Below, piece by piece: positions 37,771-49,447 of a DNA stretch of 64,000 nt. Location: positions 8,407,001 through 8,471,000 of the forward strand of contig JAPFBL010000068.1 in NCBI GenBank assembly GCA_026182355.1, given 5' to 3'. Origin of the DNA: Hermatobates lingyangjiaoensis. Its lineage: Eukaryota; Arthropoda; Insecta; Hemiptera; Hermatobatidae. The position numbers were made by a program, and so were the translations under genes. The notes below the pieces were generated by a model that saw only the letters and a list, made by a program, of their open reading frames with translations, was not told the DNA's origin and searched no databases. Every line of letters starts with the position of its first letter. Within the stretch, counting starts at the first letter, position 1.

Positions 37771-37792
37771 TTAACACACACACACACACACA
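37771..37792. repeat. (CA)n microsatellite
   Basis: About eleven CA units. Confidence 0.9.
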
Positions 37793-38029
37793 TAGCTAAC
37801 GTCTTATTATGTTGCTGGAAGTTGTCGCTAATCGAAGAATTTAACAAAGATTTCTGTTAAGTACGAGTATAATCTGTTTCTGAAATTTGATTTTTGCTCA
37901 CATATATAAATATGTGTTAATCCAAATAAAATTGTGTTCGTATAGAGACTGTTTAGATATCTAAATTCTAGAATTCCCCTCTGAAATAAATTTTGAAGCT
38001 CTTAGATTTTATTTGTATGTTCATCTGTT

Positions 38030-38720
38030 TGAGAGGCAGCACCTTGTTTTTTTAGCATAGCTTTGAAGGACGGAAAATATCCAAGTTCACCTTTTATGAG
38101 AGTGAATTTGAACATTGTAAGCTTCTGTTCTGGAGCAAAAAAATGACTTGCTTATTCTAATACCATCTGATTTTTACCTTGAAGCCTAATATTGACACAT
38201 TTAAATGATGGGTAATGTCAACTAAAAAGATAAATCACACGATCACGTTATATTTTCTCGTTCGCACACAATGTAATTACAACAGAATAATTTCATCCCG
38301 CAAGGAATCAAATCTCTCAAGCGCCTTTGCTCTGCTTAGCTATCTAATTTCTGCGAAGTAAATTACATCTTTGCATTCTGCATTAATCTCTTCCAAAAAC
38401 GATATACACTGGCCGTGATTAAGTGCTTGAGATCTTCCAAAATTTACAGTATAGACGACAACTTTGATTAGGTGAGAAAGCTCAATTACTTACTGCAAGA
38501 CTCCCTTGATAAATAACACGATGAACTTGAATAAGTTCTCCCTACTTTCCCAGCTGTTTCTATAACAAGGAAACTAGGCCCGTATTACTTCGAATCATAT
38601 TCAGAGCTACATCTGTAGTAATGCCAACTAAAATTTTCTGGTTTAATACAACTTATTAAGATTTCCTAGACACAATTTAACAAATAACATCCTTTATTTT
38701 GCCCTTCTAGGGAATTCAAG
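38030..38720 (-). pseudogene. hAT-superfamily transposase relic (ZBED5/GTF2IRD2-like)
   Basis: Minus-strand translation, joining frames, shows ITTDVALNMIRS (38585-38625), GLVSLL-stop-KQ, a HRVIYQGSLA block (usual HCxIHxexL), and LIKVVVYTVNF, then RSQALNH. These are followed by FLEEINAECKDVIYFAEIR-stop-LSRAKALERFDSLRDEI (38290-38400) and VDITHHLNVSILGFKVK. The order TxDGAxxMxG, CxIHxE, VNxIrxrxLNxRxFxxLCEExxxxHxxLLxHTEVRWLSRGxxLxRxxxLRxEI, and FLxDIxxHLNxLNxxLQG is that of the catalytic middle and C-terminal part of hAT transposases of the ZBED5/FAM200/GTF2IRD2 group. Many stops and frameshifts are present. The BED finger and the C-terminal dimerisation part were not seen. An old, inactive copy. 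Confidence 0.65.
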
Positions 38721-39210
38721 ACAGTCGATGCTTCATAAACAGTGAAATTGTTAGTCAAATTCTTTTTAGACTTTTAACTTTTCCCTGCTTCTAATTACTC
38801 TCTTTGCAATGAGGCTCCGGAGGATGTTCATTGCTATCAATACAGTGCCCTCTAGGTGTAGCTAATGACTAGTTAACAAAACTAACTGACCTCCTTATAA
38901 ATAGTAACGCAATAATTCACAAGTAGTGAACTTCACAGCTGAAAATTCATTATAGAGCACGGAAATATTTGTTAGTAATTGGTTGTGACTGATTAATAAA
39001 AGTGATAAAGGATTTCCTTATGCGTAGTAAAGTTAATAAACATGAATTTTTGAATTTATTTTTTTTTTCTGGATTCATGGATCACATTTTAATAATGTTA
39101 ATTGATATTTTTCCTTCAACTTTTACAAAAGTTGAAGTGTTACAAAAGTAGGGATATATTTAGCAAAAAGCTTTTAATGTTGCTGTTAGGGAATGAGAGA
39201 GAAATAAATC

Positions 39211-39417
39211 TCAACCAAAATGGCGATGATTCACTTTAAACTGATGAAACTCATTCGGAGATAGTCGGATAGGCATTTCATAAGGAGTGACATTAATGTA
39301 TACTGGAAGATGTAGAGAAAGATCATTCTGACAGCATGGCGGCTTTACGATTTTATGTTTCTTCCTGTCATAATCAACTAAAAATCCTGCTTTTTCCGGC
39401 AACTCTTTCCAGTTTCA
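39211..39417 (-). other. Coding-like open frame, unrecognised
   Basis: The minus-strand frame from an upstream stop runs about 67 codons (WKELPEKAGFLVDYDRKKHK ... SPNEFHQFKVNHRHFG) with balanced composition, unusual for this AT-rich stretch. It has no ATG, no obvious splice sites and no recognised family. It may be another transposon scrap. Confidence 0.2.
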
Positions 39418-40940
39418 GTTCATGTTGATAATATTAAATATTCAACAACATGGAGTGTAAGAAGAAAGTTTATTCGTTTATTAATCAATAAAATATTCAT
39501 TGCATTTAGAATTTCATCGAATGAATTAAAGTATTAGCAGGGATGATGTTATAAGAGCGTCATTTCTAAATGAGTTCCTGGAGCCCTCAAAACGGCCCTA
39601 CAATACTGACAGTGGCTTTGTTTGGTATGGATTTAGCTTTCACACCTATTGAGGTAGTTTATTTTTTTAAAAAAAAGAGCATTCTACTATGCTCGCGAGT
39701 ACTAAACTGGAAGGTGCTTCAGAGTCTTATACCTCAGCACAGCAACACACAAACTAAACCCTAATCCCACGTTAATATTTAGAGAACAATTCAACCACAA
39801 CTAAGTAATCTACCACCCGGAGATTTCTACTGCAAAACTTCTGGTATGATGTTGCAAATGCTAACAGTACCTATTTAAATATTTTAAAAAAAAAAATACT
39901 CCAAGGCAAGGCCATAATATAAAAGTAATTTTTTTTAGATTTAAAGTAGTTTTATTAAATGTAAACTTGAAGAAAAATACTAACTGTTCAAAACGCGTTC
40001 TTCGGTTTTAACACAAAACTCTTTTCTGTGGAGACGTAATTGTTTTGAAATTTGCCATCATGAGTAAATATTACACTATAACAGATTTTATAAGTAATGA
40101 AATAAAAAAAATAATAATTTTATGTATATATAGATATTATATTTGAAAATATCGTGTCTGTTTACTATGAAAATTTTCAATGGCTTTCAATTTGAACACA
40201 AATCTTTTCATTTCCTTGCCTATTTTTTTTTTGCCAATTATAATAGGGTTAATGTAAGTGAAGTCATTTTTGGCATATTTCTATTACTTTTGCAGATATT
40301 GTGTACTGCACCACAAATGAACTAAGCAGGTAAAGTTAATAAAATTTGAAGAGCTTTATAAGCAGAGGTTTTCAGTGTCTTTGGTAAAAGTCATAAGCGA
40401 AAGGAAATGAATAAACAATTTTAATAAAATTATATATTTATGGCGGTTCATTGAAGTTGTTATATTGTATTTGCCATAATGAATCAAGCACTTACAAATC
40501 TTTTAAAATCTAGCAAGAATGATATTGATAAAATTGCCTAACCTGTCAGTTTACTACAACAGAATAATATAAGAATATGCTAACGTATCTCTTTTACTAA
40601 AATGAATGTCATTAATGAGGAGAATGGCTGTGGTGAGCAGCAATATGAGTGCTGATATTGAGTTTGAATTCAAAGAGTTTCAGCCACAAATCACAATTTT
40701 TTTCCAAATGTAGTCTGTTCCTCTGTTTTGTTAGAATTGTGTTTGCAACTTTTATGTACCTACTACTTATTAACACCCTTTCAAATCCTGTTTTCTTATC
40801 AAACCTTCCATGTGTTTGTATTTTTATAAATTCAACTATGCTAACTGTTTATTGACACCTCTTTTGGCACTATGACTTATAGAGCTCTAGTATATTCACC
40901 GACCCCCGTGTCCCTCTCATCGACCTCCTTGATGCTCTAC

Positions 40941-41735
40941 AGTGTAGAGCACCAGGGGTGGGCAACCTTTTTGAGAGTGCGTGCCAAAATCAGCCAAGTC
41001 TCTGACACAAACTTTTTCCACGTGCCAACCATTTTTTTTTTTAGAACATATTTGGTATCTCTTAAAAACGTTTTAAAAGAAAAAATAATAAATTACCTCA
41101 GTGCAGTAAAACATAGTATAAAAAAACAGAAAAAAAATTATTTAACCTTCAGAATTCTTATTTTTCTTTAGCTTTAGATTTAGATAGTAAAGTGAGTTTA
41201 ATTAATATGCGTCGAACTTAAGTCGGGCGGCATTCAAACACATGAGGTTTAGGGGAGATGTTGTGGGGGTTTAAATTTAAAGTTTACGAAATTAATTTGT
41301 AAAGATGGGGAGATATGGCGTATTTTGCCTTCACAAATATGATTGTCAGTGTACACTATGGTTATAGGTGCAGCCTTTAGGTTAGAAAGGGTTATTACAA
41401 AAATATAAGCCAAAGTAAATAGAGGAGGAATCATTATACATCAGCATGATCAATGACGTAAAAAAGGAAGGTAACTATGGCAACAAGATCAACTTCTTTT
41501 TCTTGAGACCTCTTGGCTTCGTAGAGCTTAAACCTCTTGACCACCAGGACGTACATACTCGTATACTGTCATGGCATGAAAGCTTATACCCCAAGGAAAG
41601 TAGTCTTTTTTTTGTCCGGGATTAAGGTAACATGTGCTTGCATCTGTGCTAAGGGTAACCTGTGCTCTTGCGTGCCAGAGACAAGTCACCGGTGTGCCAA
41701 GTTTGGCACCCGCTCTACACCAACTTCGCTTAAGC
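40941..41735 (+). mobile_element. hAT-like non-autonomous element or paired ends (tentative)
   Basis: The left side begins CAGGGGTGGGCAACCTTTTT (about 40952), a typical hAT terminal repeat, and continues GAGAGTGCGTGCCAAAATCAGCC. At 41675-41735 the text GTGCCAGAGACAAGTCACCG, GTGTGCCAAGTTTGGCACCC looks like the inner part of a hAT right end. The final CCCCTG and an 8-bp target duplication were not found, so the right terminus seems lost. The block TGCTCTAC-AGT-GTAGAGCA just before the left end is a perfect 8-bp palindrome. Between the ends I see no transposase. Confidence 0.45.
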
Positions 41736-42599
41736 AACCTCCAACAGTGCTTCACCCTGTCATGCTGTCATTGGTTTTTTATTTTTATTACTGTTTTGAT
41801 GAACGTGTAATTTAACTCATGAGGTCTATTAAACATACTTTTATTTTGTTAAAAAAATTGAATTAAATTACATCACGGGATAAATAATGAAATCTCGGGA
41901 TGAAGCAGTTTAGTTAGGTTACTTTATTTAAGTCAGAGTAAAGGGTACAAATGTTACCCACATAAAAATAACAATACTAATAGTAAGTAATTAGAAAGAT
42001 TAGAAATTATTTTATACTGCCTCTAGTGTGAATAAACTACTCGAGTGGTGAGGAAAAAATTGAGAACTTAAAACAACTTGTACTTTGGGATAAAGAAGTC
42101 TTTGGTAAATGTGTAAAGGATCGGTTGAATCGAACAGTGCTCAGTGAGTCCAAATATAATTTGAAATTCACATACTTTTGTTTGAATACCATTTTGAAAA
42201 AAGGTTATTGTTGAAAAGTTGTGGAGTCAGTTACTCTGTATTATTCTATTAACAAAAGGTTATTGTTTTACCCAGGTAATATTTTTTGGTGCATCTAATT
42301 CATTAAATATTTTGTTATCTTCTTAAATCAAGTATAAATGTTTAAATTTAATTTTTTGTCTTTATTTCATGTCACAATTTAAAACATTTAAACATCATGA
42401 AAAAAAAGTTCAATAAGTTCTGATCATAGTTTGTGATACTGAGCACAACGTAAGCCCTGTTTAAATACACTGGTTGTCTAGGAGCTTGATAATGCTATTT
42501 GTTATAATAATGTTAAGTGGAGATTATTTTAGATTTATTCAATTTTAGATAGTTTTTCTTTTTATTCCTATAAATAAGATTCTATTTAAGAGGAGCAGG

Positions 42600-42900
42600 T
42601 TTTTTTCAGTGCATTTTTTTTACAATTGAGGGTTTTACCTCCAGTATTTTCTAAGTGCAGTTTCGTCCACAGGGGATTCATAAGGGGGGTTAGGAGGCTG
42701 TCCACAAACTACTAAGTTTCACTAGTGGAGTTTGTTTGGTGGATCATAATCAAGTTATGATTATGTTTGTAAAGTTATGTTTAGTTACGGTGTTATTGTC
42801 CAGTATGTTTATTTACAAGTCAGTATTTTACTTGCAGGGATTTCATAATTACAGGGTTCCTTCCGCAGGGATTTCATAGGGATGATGGGAGGGGTATCGT
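42600..42900. repeat. Diverged two-copy repeat with a spacing of about 190 bp
   Basis: GTCCACAGGGGATTCATAAG (about 42666) and CCGCAGGGATTTCATAGGGA (about 42864), with AGTATTTT upstream of each, look like two diverged copies of one unit. CAGGGATTTCATAA occurs a third time at about 42836. Confidence 0.4.
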
Positions 42901-44035
42901 GTGGTTGTCTTACTATATATCGTGTCTAACAGAGTAGTATGCGTACATGTTTTAGCTTTGATAAGCTTACTTATTCAAGTTAATAGACGGTGCAAGGAAT
43001 ACAGACATGGGCTATCCTGAATGTATAATTTTGAATTCCTTTCCAAAAGAAGTCGGACACATTTTATCCCTTTGCATGAATTATATAGAACCACTCAGTG
43101 CGATTAAAATCAAGATTTCTGGATTTAAACGTTACTTCTAAACCTGATATTAGCCTCACCTAAATGACTGCATTTGAAACAATGACAGAATTAATGTAAT
43201 CAAATATAAAATCCATATGTAGACCTGTTATAGAGGTATTTACAATTAATAGTTGTATATGAGATCTACTTTGCAGTTTTATTGGACCTTATCTCTTCCT
43301 CACTGATATTATTCAATATTTTATCAATGTTTACTCACTGGATGTATATGTATGTAATGCATATCATGTTTCAGGGAAACCAATGTATCCTTCAATGTAT
43401 ATTAATTATAATTAAAATGAATGAAATAATATTTAGTTATTTAATAACAATTTATAACACCTACTACGGTCAGTTGTGAAACTAATAGGGATAAAAGTGA
43501 ATGAAAGATAATTGTAATTAATTGTAAGTGTGATGATCCTCAAGTTGAGAACAAGAGGGGACTCGAGTTGCAGAGTTGCCAGCGCTAGACATATTAAATA
43601 AGCATTAAAGTGTGGTGCAGTGCATACGATGGGCAGGAGGACACTCAGGGGCCAATTCTCTTTGAATCAAGTTACACCAATATTGAACTTTACTATCATC
43701 TTCTAGTCGTGCCATGGTTGTCTCGTATTTTGCGTTTTTTTTTAAATTAAAAGTGAAATAATGTAATTGTAATAAATTTACAATAATTAGTATTTTGACC
43801 CACATATTTTTTTTTCAAAACGAGGCAAAAGTAATCTATCTATCCATTCATACCTCTCTCTCTTTCTCTCATGAGAGAGAGAAGAACAAACGTTGTGACA
43901 TGTAATGCAATTTTTTCACTGTACTGAATGCTCATGGACAATGCATAAAAATTCAGTGAATAGTAAATCTCATAGCTATTTACTATTGTGATCAAATCAC
44001 AATATATCTATATTATATAATATATATAATAAATA

Positions 44036-44037
<2 letters not shown>

Positions 44038-44069
<32 letters not shown>
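44038..44069. repeat. (TA)n microsatellite
   Basis: About sixteen uninterrupted AT units; TA-rich sequence continues to the left. Confidence 0.9.
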
Positions 44070-44072
<3 letters not shown>

Positions 44073-44512
44073 GCTTTTTTTATAACAAGATATCACAATA
44101 AAAGTAAAATAAAAATCTAAAATCTAAACTGCAGTAATCAAAATTTTTAGTAAAGTAAATGGTCTTATTTATATTGAGATAATAATCACATCAAAAAATA
44201 GAATTATTTAATTTCTTTGATTTTGTCGAAATAAGTAATGAATAGTTATTGAAGTAATTAACTAATGAATTGTCAGTGATTTAATGAAATGGTTGCAGAT
44301 GTTTAGTAGTCGCTAAGACTTTGAAATGTGCTATGCTTAAGGAGACAATGATATTCACGATTCAACGTGATTAACACAACAAAGGGATTCACGAATACCA
44401 ACGTAAGAGTACTACTTCATTTTGATTTAGTGTGCTTAATGATGAAAAATCTATGTTTGCAATTATAGACAATTCAAAGAGCACGTCACTTTTGGTTTTT
44501 TATTGGCAAATT

Positions 44513-45125
44513 TTAATCCAACGATTTTATATTGACAAATTTTAGATCATCTATAAATTTATAAAATTTGTTTATTTCACAATTCATAAAATAATTTGAA
44601 TGATGGAAATTACTTTCATGTTTGATTAATTCTAATTGAAGAGTAGAGGATGATTTTTCAGTATTAAGTTGAAACGGACCAACTACAAAACGAAAGTAAT
44701 CTTCCATCTTTAATTTTTTTTTTAAAACTATTGGACTAGTTCTCCAATAGAGAACCATATTTAATCAAGTATTCAGTAAAAACTATCTTTCGTAGTTTTG
44801 GAATGAAAAGTTGTTTGTTCTTATTTGCTGAATAAAAAGTAATATGTCTTTGATAGTTTTATTACAGAATGAATTACGTAGACAAAGTCTGCATTTCTTA
44901 TAATGTTTTGATCCATATTTTGTAATGGCATATATATATTGACATATATGTAACACTTTATCTGCATTTTTCAACAGACATTTGTTTTCACATACAACAG
45001 TTGGACACCTATTGCTAATAATGCTTATATCTGTTCTAAATGTAAATTTACAATTTCTTTCAACATTACCAAACGAATATACTTCTACTGTTCTTTTACT
45101 GTTTGAATTTCTACTAATTCTTCAA
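44513..45125 (-). pseudogene. Decayed Cys-rich reading frame, unrecognised
   Basis: One minus-strand frame stays open across roughly 200 codons with only a few stops. In sequence this AT-rich, chance frames break about every 15 codons. It reads VEVYSFGNVERNCKFTF, ISNRCPTVVCENKCLLKNAD, HYKKCRLCLRNSFCN, then after two close stops MVLYWRTSPIVLKKKLKMED and DYFRFVVGPFQLN. Eight cysteines cluster in the first half, with pairs spaced C-x4-C-x3-C and C-x2-C, which suggests metal binding or disulfides. I recognise no family. It could be a captured gene or an old DNA-virus or transposon gene. Composition alone cannot exclude coincidence. Confidence 0.35.
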
Positions 45126-47500
45126 CCATTTTGAAATCACTTGTAATTCTCGTTATGAAAATCAAAAACTGTCATTTAACACTATAACTTTCATCCTAGA
45201 CAAAGATAAAAATCTACCACTGCTAACCTAATTTCCAGTATTTCCTCCAAATATCTACCATTATTGTTCTTTTTCTTCGGCACTGTAAAGCGAGGGAGAG
45301 ATAATTTCTTAGAGTCACTTTATTCTGATTAAAGCTGCGCTTTCAACCAGACAATGCTTAATGTACGCAAGCTGGATCGCTATATTTTTCAATTCGAACG
45401 TTTGCTTTTAAACTGTTACAAGAATTTGATTTTTTCTACTTTAAAACCATAATCATTTCGTAGGTTTTCTTTTCCTTTGTTTTTTTGATCATTTATCATA
45501 GTCCTTATAAAAGTTTTTTTTTTAATTAAGCCGTCTAAGTTATAGACTTACTGGCCACAATAAATCAACTAAATATTAGTCATACTTCAAACTTTATTGC
45601 CGTATGCATGGTGTTAGGCTAGTTTAGTCGTTAGCAAGATTGCTTCCAGTGTACAAAGTTCAGAATTTAAATAAAATAATGCTAATACAATTGTTTCTGT
45701 CAAGGATGGGAAAATGTGGTTTGATGAAATCAAAGACGATGTAGGTTTGTCAATTTAGGATCAATAATATATCAGGAAGCCCTTAAAGAACCTTGCTTTA
45801 TAAAATTAAAATAAAAGCCAGCTTAAAGGCTCTTGATCAATAATTAATCTATTACTCTACTTCAAGCTATAAAGTGCTTCAAGAGCTGATAAAAATAACA
45901 AATTGATGATGAAAATTTTAATAAATATTGGTTCATAATAGGAATAAATAAGAAGAGCTGCCACTATTATTGAAAAAAGAAACCAACAGATGCATCAATT
46001 TCATAATTAATATTCTAATATAACTTGAATTTTATTATGAATCTTTTTAGGGACCAATATATGTAATTTGCTATAAAATAAAAATAAGCGTAAATTATTA
46101 GTTAACCTCATGCATTAATAAAGATAGTTAAGCACAAAAAACCCAGCAAATAGTTTAGAATAAAATTTACTGTAAAAATATAAAATAGATTGCAATCATT
46201 ATACATATGATTTGCAGCTCAATTGTTATGAATCCCTTCCGGGAGCTTCACATGTTTTATTACAAGCGAGGAAGCTCCCTTTAAAATTGTCCTTTGTTAC
46301 AGCACTATTGATATAATACATAAAACATTTTTCAGTTAATTTAATCTAACCAGGAAAACAAAAATATTTCATTGAAGAATTAGAAAGAGTTCGCTTTTTT
46401 TAATATTCCAATTTGCTTTTTATCTTTTTATAAACCTTCTGACATAATTATTCATCAGATTTCATTTTACATCATTTCATATGATATTATGATTTTATTG
46501 ATGATGTATTTTAATAATTTTTCAAATTTTGCATATAATTTATTTCTTTGAGTGCTATAAGAATACTTTAAAATTATGGAAAAGGTGTCAACACAAAAAT
46601 ACCATTAACAGAACAATGCATTTCCAAACAAGTATTGTTCGTTTGCAGGTTTATCTGTTTTTAGCCAGAAGTTTGTTATAGAAATTGTATTAATCATTTC
46701 TGATGAGTAAGCAAATTTATTACATGTTTAATAAAATACAGTAGATAAAACTGTATTATAAAGAAAATATATTTTATAAATAACATAAGAGAAACTTATT
46801 CTCATACAAAAAATATTTTCTATATTCTAATAAAATAACAATAATTCCATTGATTATCAATAAGTTTGCTAATATGATTCTATATTCTTGAGTGTAGATC
46901 AGTCTAGATATGGTATACTAGTTAGTGATCTGATGGTGATATTAGCCGTTATACTTTTAGAGCAGCCGATAGGTTGCACTGTAACTCTCCTTCCGAGACA
47001 CTTTTGGAATATCTTTATGCAAGTATAATAATGACGGGATAAGGCTACCATTAAGAGGATTCGCCTCAGTTCTAAACGGCACTGACATGTGTGTCAATAC
47101 AGCAGGTCAAATCCCTTCAAGTGAAACATATTTAAGCCTTGACTTTTAGCTTCACTGAGTCTGTCAGACTCCGAGTTCATGTTGACAGATATCGATCCCT
47201 TTTTCCATTTGCTAATGCCCACTCCACCAGCCCTATTAAATCTTGCCAAACCCTTTTCCCTTGTAACCAGACAAATCACTACTGCACAGAGAGTGCTTAA
47301 GTAACTCAACCAGACTTTCTCTAGGTACCAATATCAATTCCTCAAGTCTGACTTTTCTATGACTACTGATAACCAATCACAATAAACTTAATTCCTTTGT
47401 TGAGTTACTTGTCTGATTTTTTTACTTCCGTTTATTCTTTCATATATATATAAAATTTTCGTAAAAAAACACCTGCAATTAGAAGCAACTTAACAAATCA
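45126..47500. other. AT-rich intron sequence
   Basis: No gene seen. A 71-codon minus-strand frame at 47094-47309 in a GC-richer patch has no recognised family and no splice support. Confidence 0.35.
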
Positions 47501-48028
47501 AAAAAAAAAAAAAAAACAAACTAAAATCTTTCAACTGTAAGAAGCGGTCTCCTTCAGAGTCAAACTGATACTGATCAGTTTAAGAAGGAAACGAAAATCT
47601 ACGGAACTGTAATGGCTCTACAGGAGCAAAAATGAATTCTTGTAACGATTTAACAGGAAAAGTTCCAATTAATAACAACAGTTACATGATTATCTGTAAG
47701 GTTGCAAACTACGGAAATCTACCTTCAGGTACATTAAGCATTGTCTGGTTGAAAGTACAGCATTAATTTAATAACAAAAAAATGACCTTAAGAAATTATT
47801 TCTCTCGCCTTACAGTACCGAAGAGACAGAACGAAATAGTAATTATTTGGAGGAAAACTGGAAATTAGGTTAGTAGTAGTCTTTGACATGATCCTAAAAC
47901 AATAACGAAATCTATCATATAATATATATATATCCTTTTTTTTTAAAAATGTTCCTATTTCTATGCAAGACTATCTGAGGCGTTCCGGGAATAAAGATTT
48001 CATGTATAACACTAGAAACATAATATAT

Positions 48029-48141
48029 ATTATAATATGCATCCACCATAATATATATCTAAGATATATATTATTAAGATATATATATATTATTAAGATA
48101 TATATCTATAGATATATATTATGGTGGATACATATTATAAT
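48029..48141. repeat. Large palindrome, 32-bp arms
   Basis: 48029-48060 and 48110-48141 are reverse complements with one mismatch (TATGCATCCACCATAATATA against TATATTATGGTGGATACATA). The 49-nt loop is itself a set of repeated AAGATATATATTATT units. It could extrude as a cruciform. Confidence 0.85.
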
Positions 48142-48336
48142 AGATATATATTATAATATGTGTATATGTATATATGTATATGATTGCACTAAAAAAAAAC
48201 AGTGTTCAATAATATGTCGCTTGGAGCAGCACATGTAATGACAGTTAACGGTTGTTGTAATGTAACAGAACCCAGCCTTGAGTAAGTTTTTTAAATTTGA
48301 TTATGATGTTTCTAAAGTAGAAATGACAAATGTCCA

Positions 48337-48444
48337 TTGTTTATTGTTTTTGTTAGTTTATAGCCCTGAGGATGTCTTAAAATAAAGACGAAACGTTGGC
48401 AAAAAGGTGATTCCATATATTTACCCTGACCAAACTCCGAGAAG
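48337..48444 (+). ncRNA. Hammerhead-like motif repeat (HHR-2), copy at 48.4 kb
   Basis: Second copy of 7148-7262. Elements: stem I GCC (48363-48365) with GGC (48398-48400); core CTGAGGA (48366-48372); an unpaired T; stem II GTCTT (48374-48378) with AAGAC (48385-48389); GAAA (48390-48393); a two-pair palindromic stem III ACGT (48393-48396); then T before the predicted cleavage point between 48397 and 48398. The only difference from the other copy inside the core is in the stem II loop. Very short stem III is typical of Penelope-type hammerheads, which work best as dimers. Confidence 0.5.
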
Positions 48445-48549
48445 AAGATAAAGTGTTTGTTATATATGTCACTACAGAACTCACTTCGATACTGCTTGTT
48501 ACGGTTGAAAGATCTTAGTCTTTTTGCCCATTTCATATTGTCGTTTGAT

Positions 48550-48551
<2 letters not shown>

Positions 48552-48628
<77 letters not shown>

Positions 48629-48629
48629 T
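48552..48629. repeat. (CA)n(TA)n compound microsatellite
   Basis: A CA tract with one CT interruption passes into a TA tract, right after the composite repeat. Confidence 0.95.
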
Positions 48630-49398
48630 TGTTGCAGCATTATCTAAATTTATACATTTATATATTTAATTAGTTTGAAGCAAAAATTCATTTTATTTTA
48701 ATTGTATTTACATTGTTAGGATTAACAATAGTTTCAAATAGTCACAAATTTTAATTTGTGATATTTATTAGTGGAAGCAAATAAGAAAGATAAACTTGGT
48801 CCATTTACTACAAGTGGGAATGGTGGTAATGTGATTTGTGATATAGCCTTGACTGTAGAGGAAGCCAACTTACATAAAGTTACGACCGACGAATATCTGT
48901 TTCCTTTACAGTCTATGTGACGATGAATTACCATTATTTGAGTTAGCGAGATTTATTCTTGCGTACCAACCCTTTTCCTTTCTTATTCAGACTTTATATT
49001 ACAATTCAATTACGCTCCGCAACACCTTCCCAAAGGCAGGTTATATTAAATCTAGTTGCATTCAGTTAATTAATTAGCAACTACAGAAAAGTATCTTCAT
49101 GCTTTATATACTTTTTCCATGTACATGCATTGATTTTCTATGCACTACTTTATAATTTATTTATGAAAAAGGATATATAGTTTATAGTTCTATTTGCCAT
49201 CAATTTGACTTCAATCTAGTCATGTCAACCTCTCTTATCAATCGCACGATTATGAGTGTCATCATTCATCCAACCTCAAAATTAGCAAGGACATGATCAA
49301 TCATTATGTGCCAACAACTATTTAAAACAGTTAACATCTAGGAATAACTAAATAATGTAATCATCACGCCGTAGTTTAAAAAATTTAGACAATTATGT

Positions 49399-49403
<5 letters not shown>

Positions 49404-49444
<41 letters not shown>
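49404..49444. repeat. (TA)n microsatellite
   Basis: About twenty AT units. On its right side, the minus strand at 49470-49505 has GAGCTGCTTC-AAA-GAAGCTTGAAAGTAG, a stem followed by GAAA that recalls the other hammerhead-like ends but lacks a CTGANGA core. Confidence 0.8.

Positions 49445-49447
<3 letters not shown>

Larger units (their letters stand above)
47522..48545. mobile_element. Composite repeat bounded by inverted foldback-type arms
   Basis: The left end (47522-47562) is a minus-strand copy of the foldback arm (CTTTCAACTGTAAGAAGCGG). The right end (48489-48545) is a plus-strand copy (TGTTACGGTTGAAAGATCTT, then AGTC and a CATTTCATATTG run). Between them lie a large TA-rich palindrome (48029-48141) and an HHR-2 copy (48337-48444). 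A (CA)n(TA)n tract follows directly. The inverted arms about 1 kb apart suggest one non-autonomous unit, probably Penelope-derived, or nested insertions. Confidence 0.4.

Noticed and set aside
43605..43805. Minus-strand frame with MARLEDDSKVQYWCNLIQRE
   Set aside because: Coding-like composition over about 40 residues only; no splice sites or family recognised.
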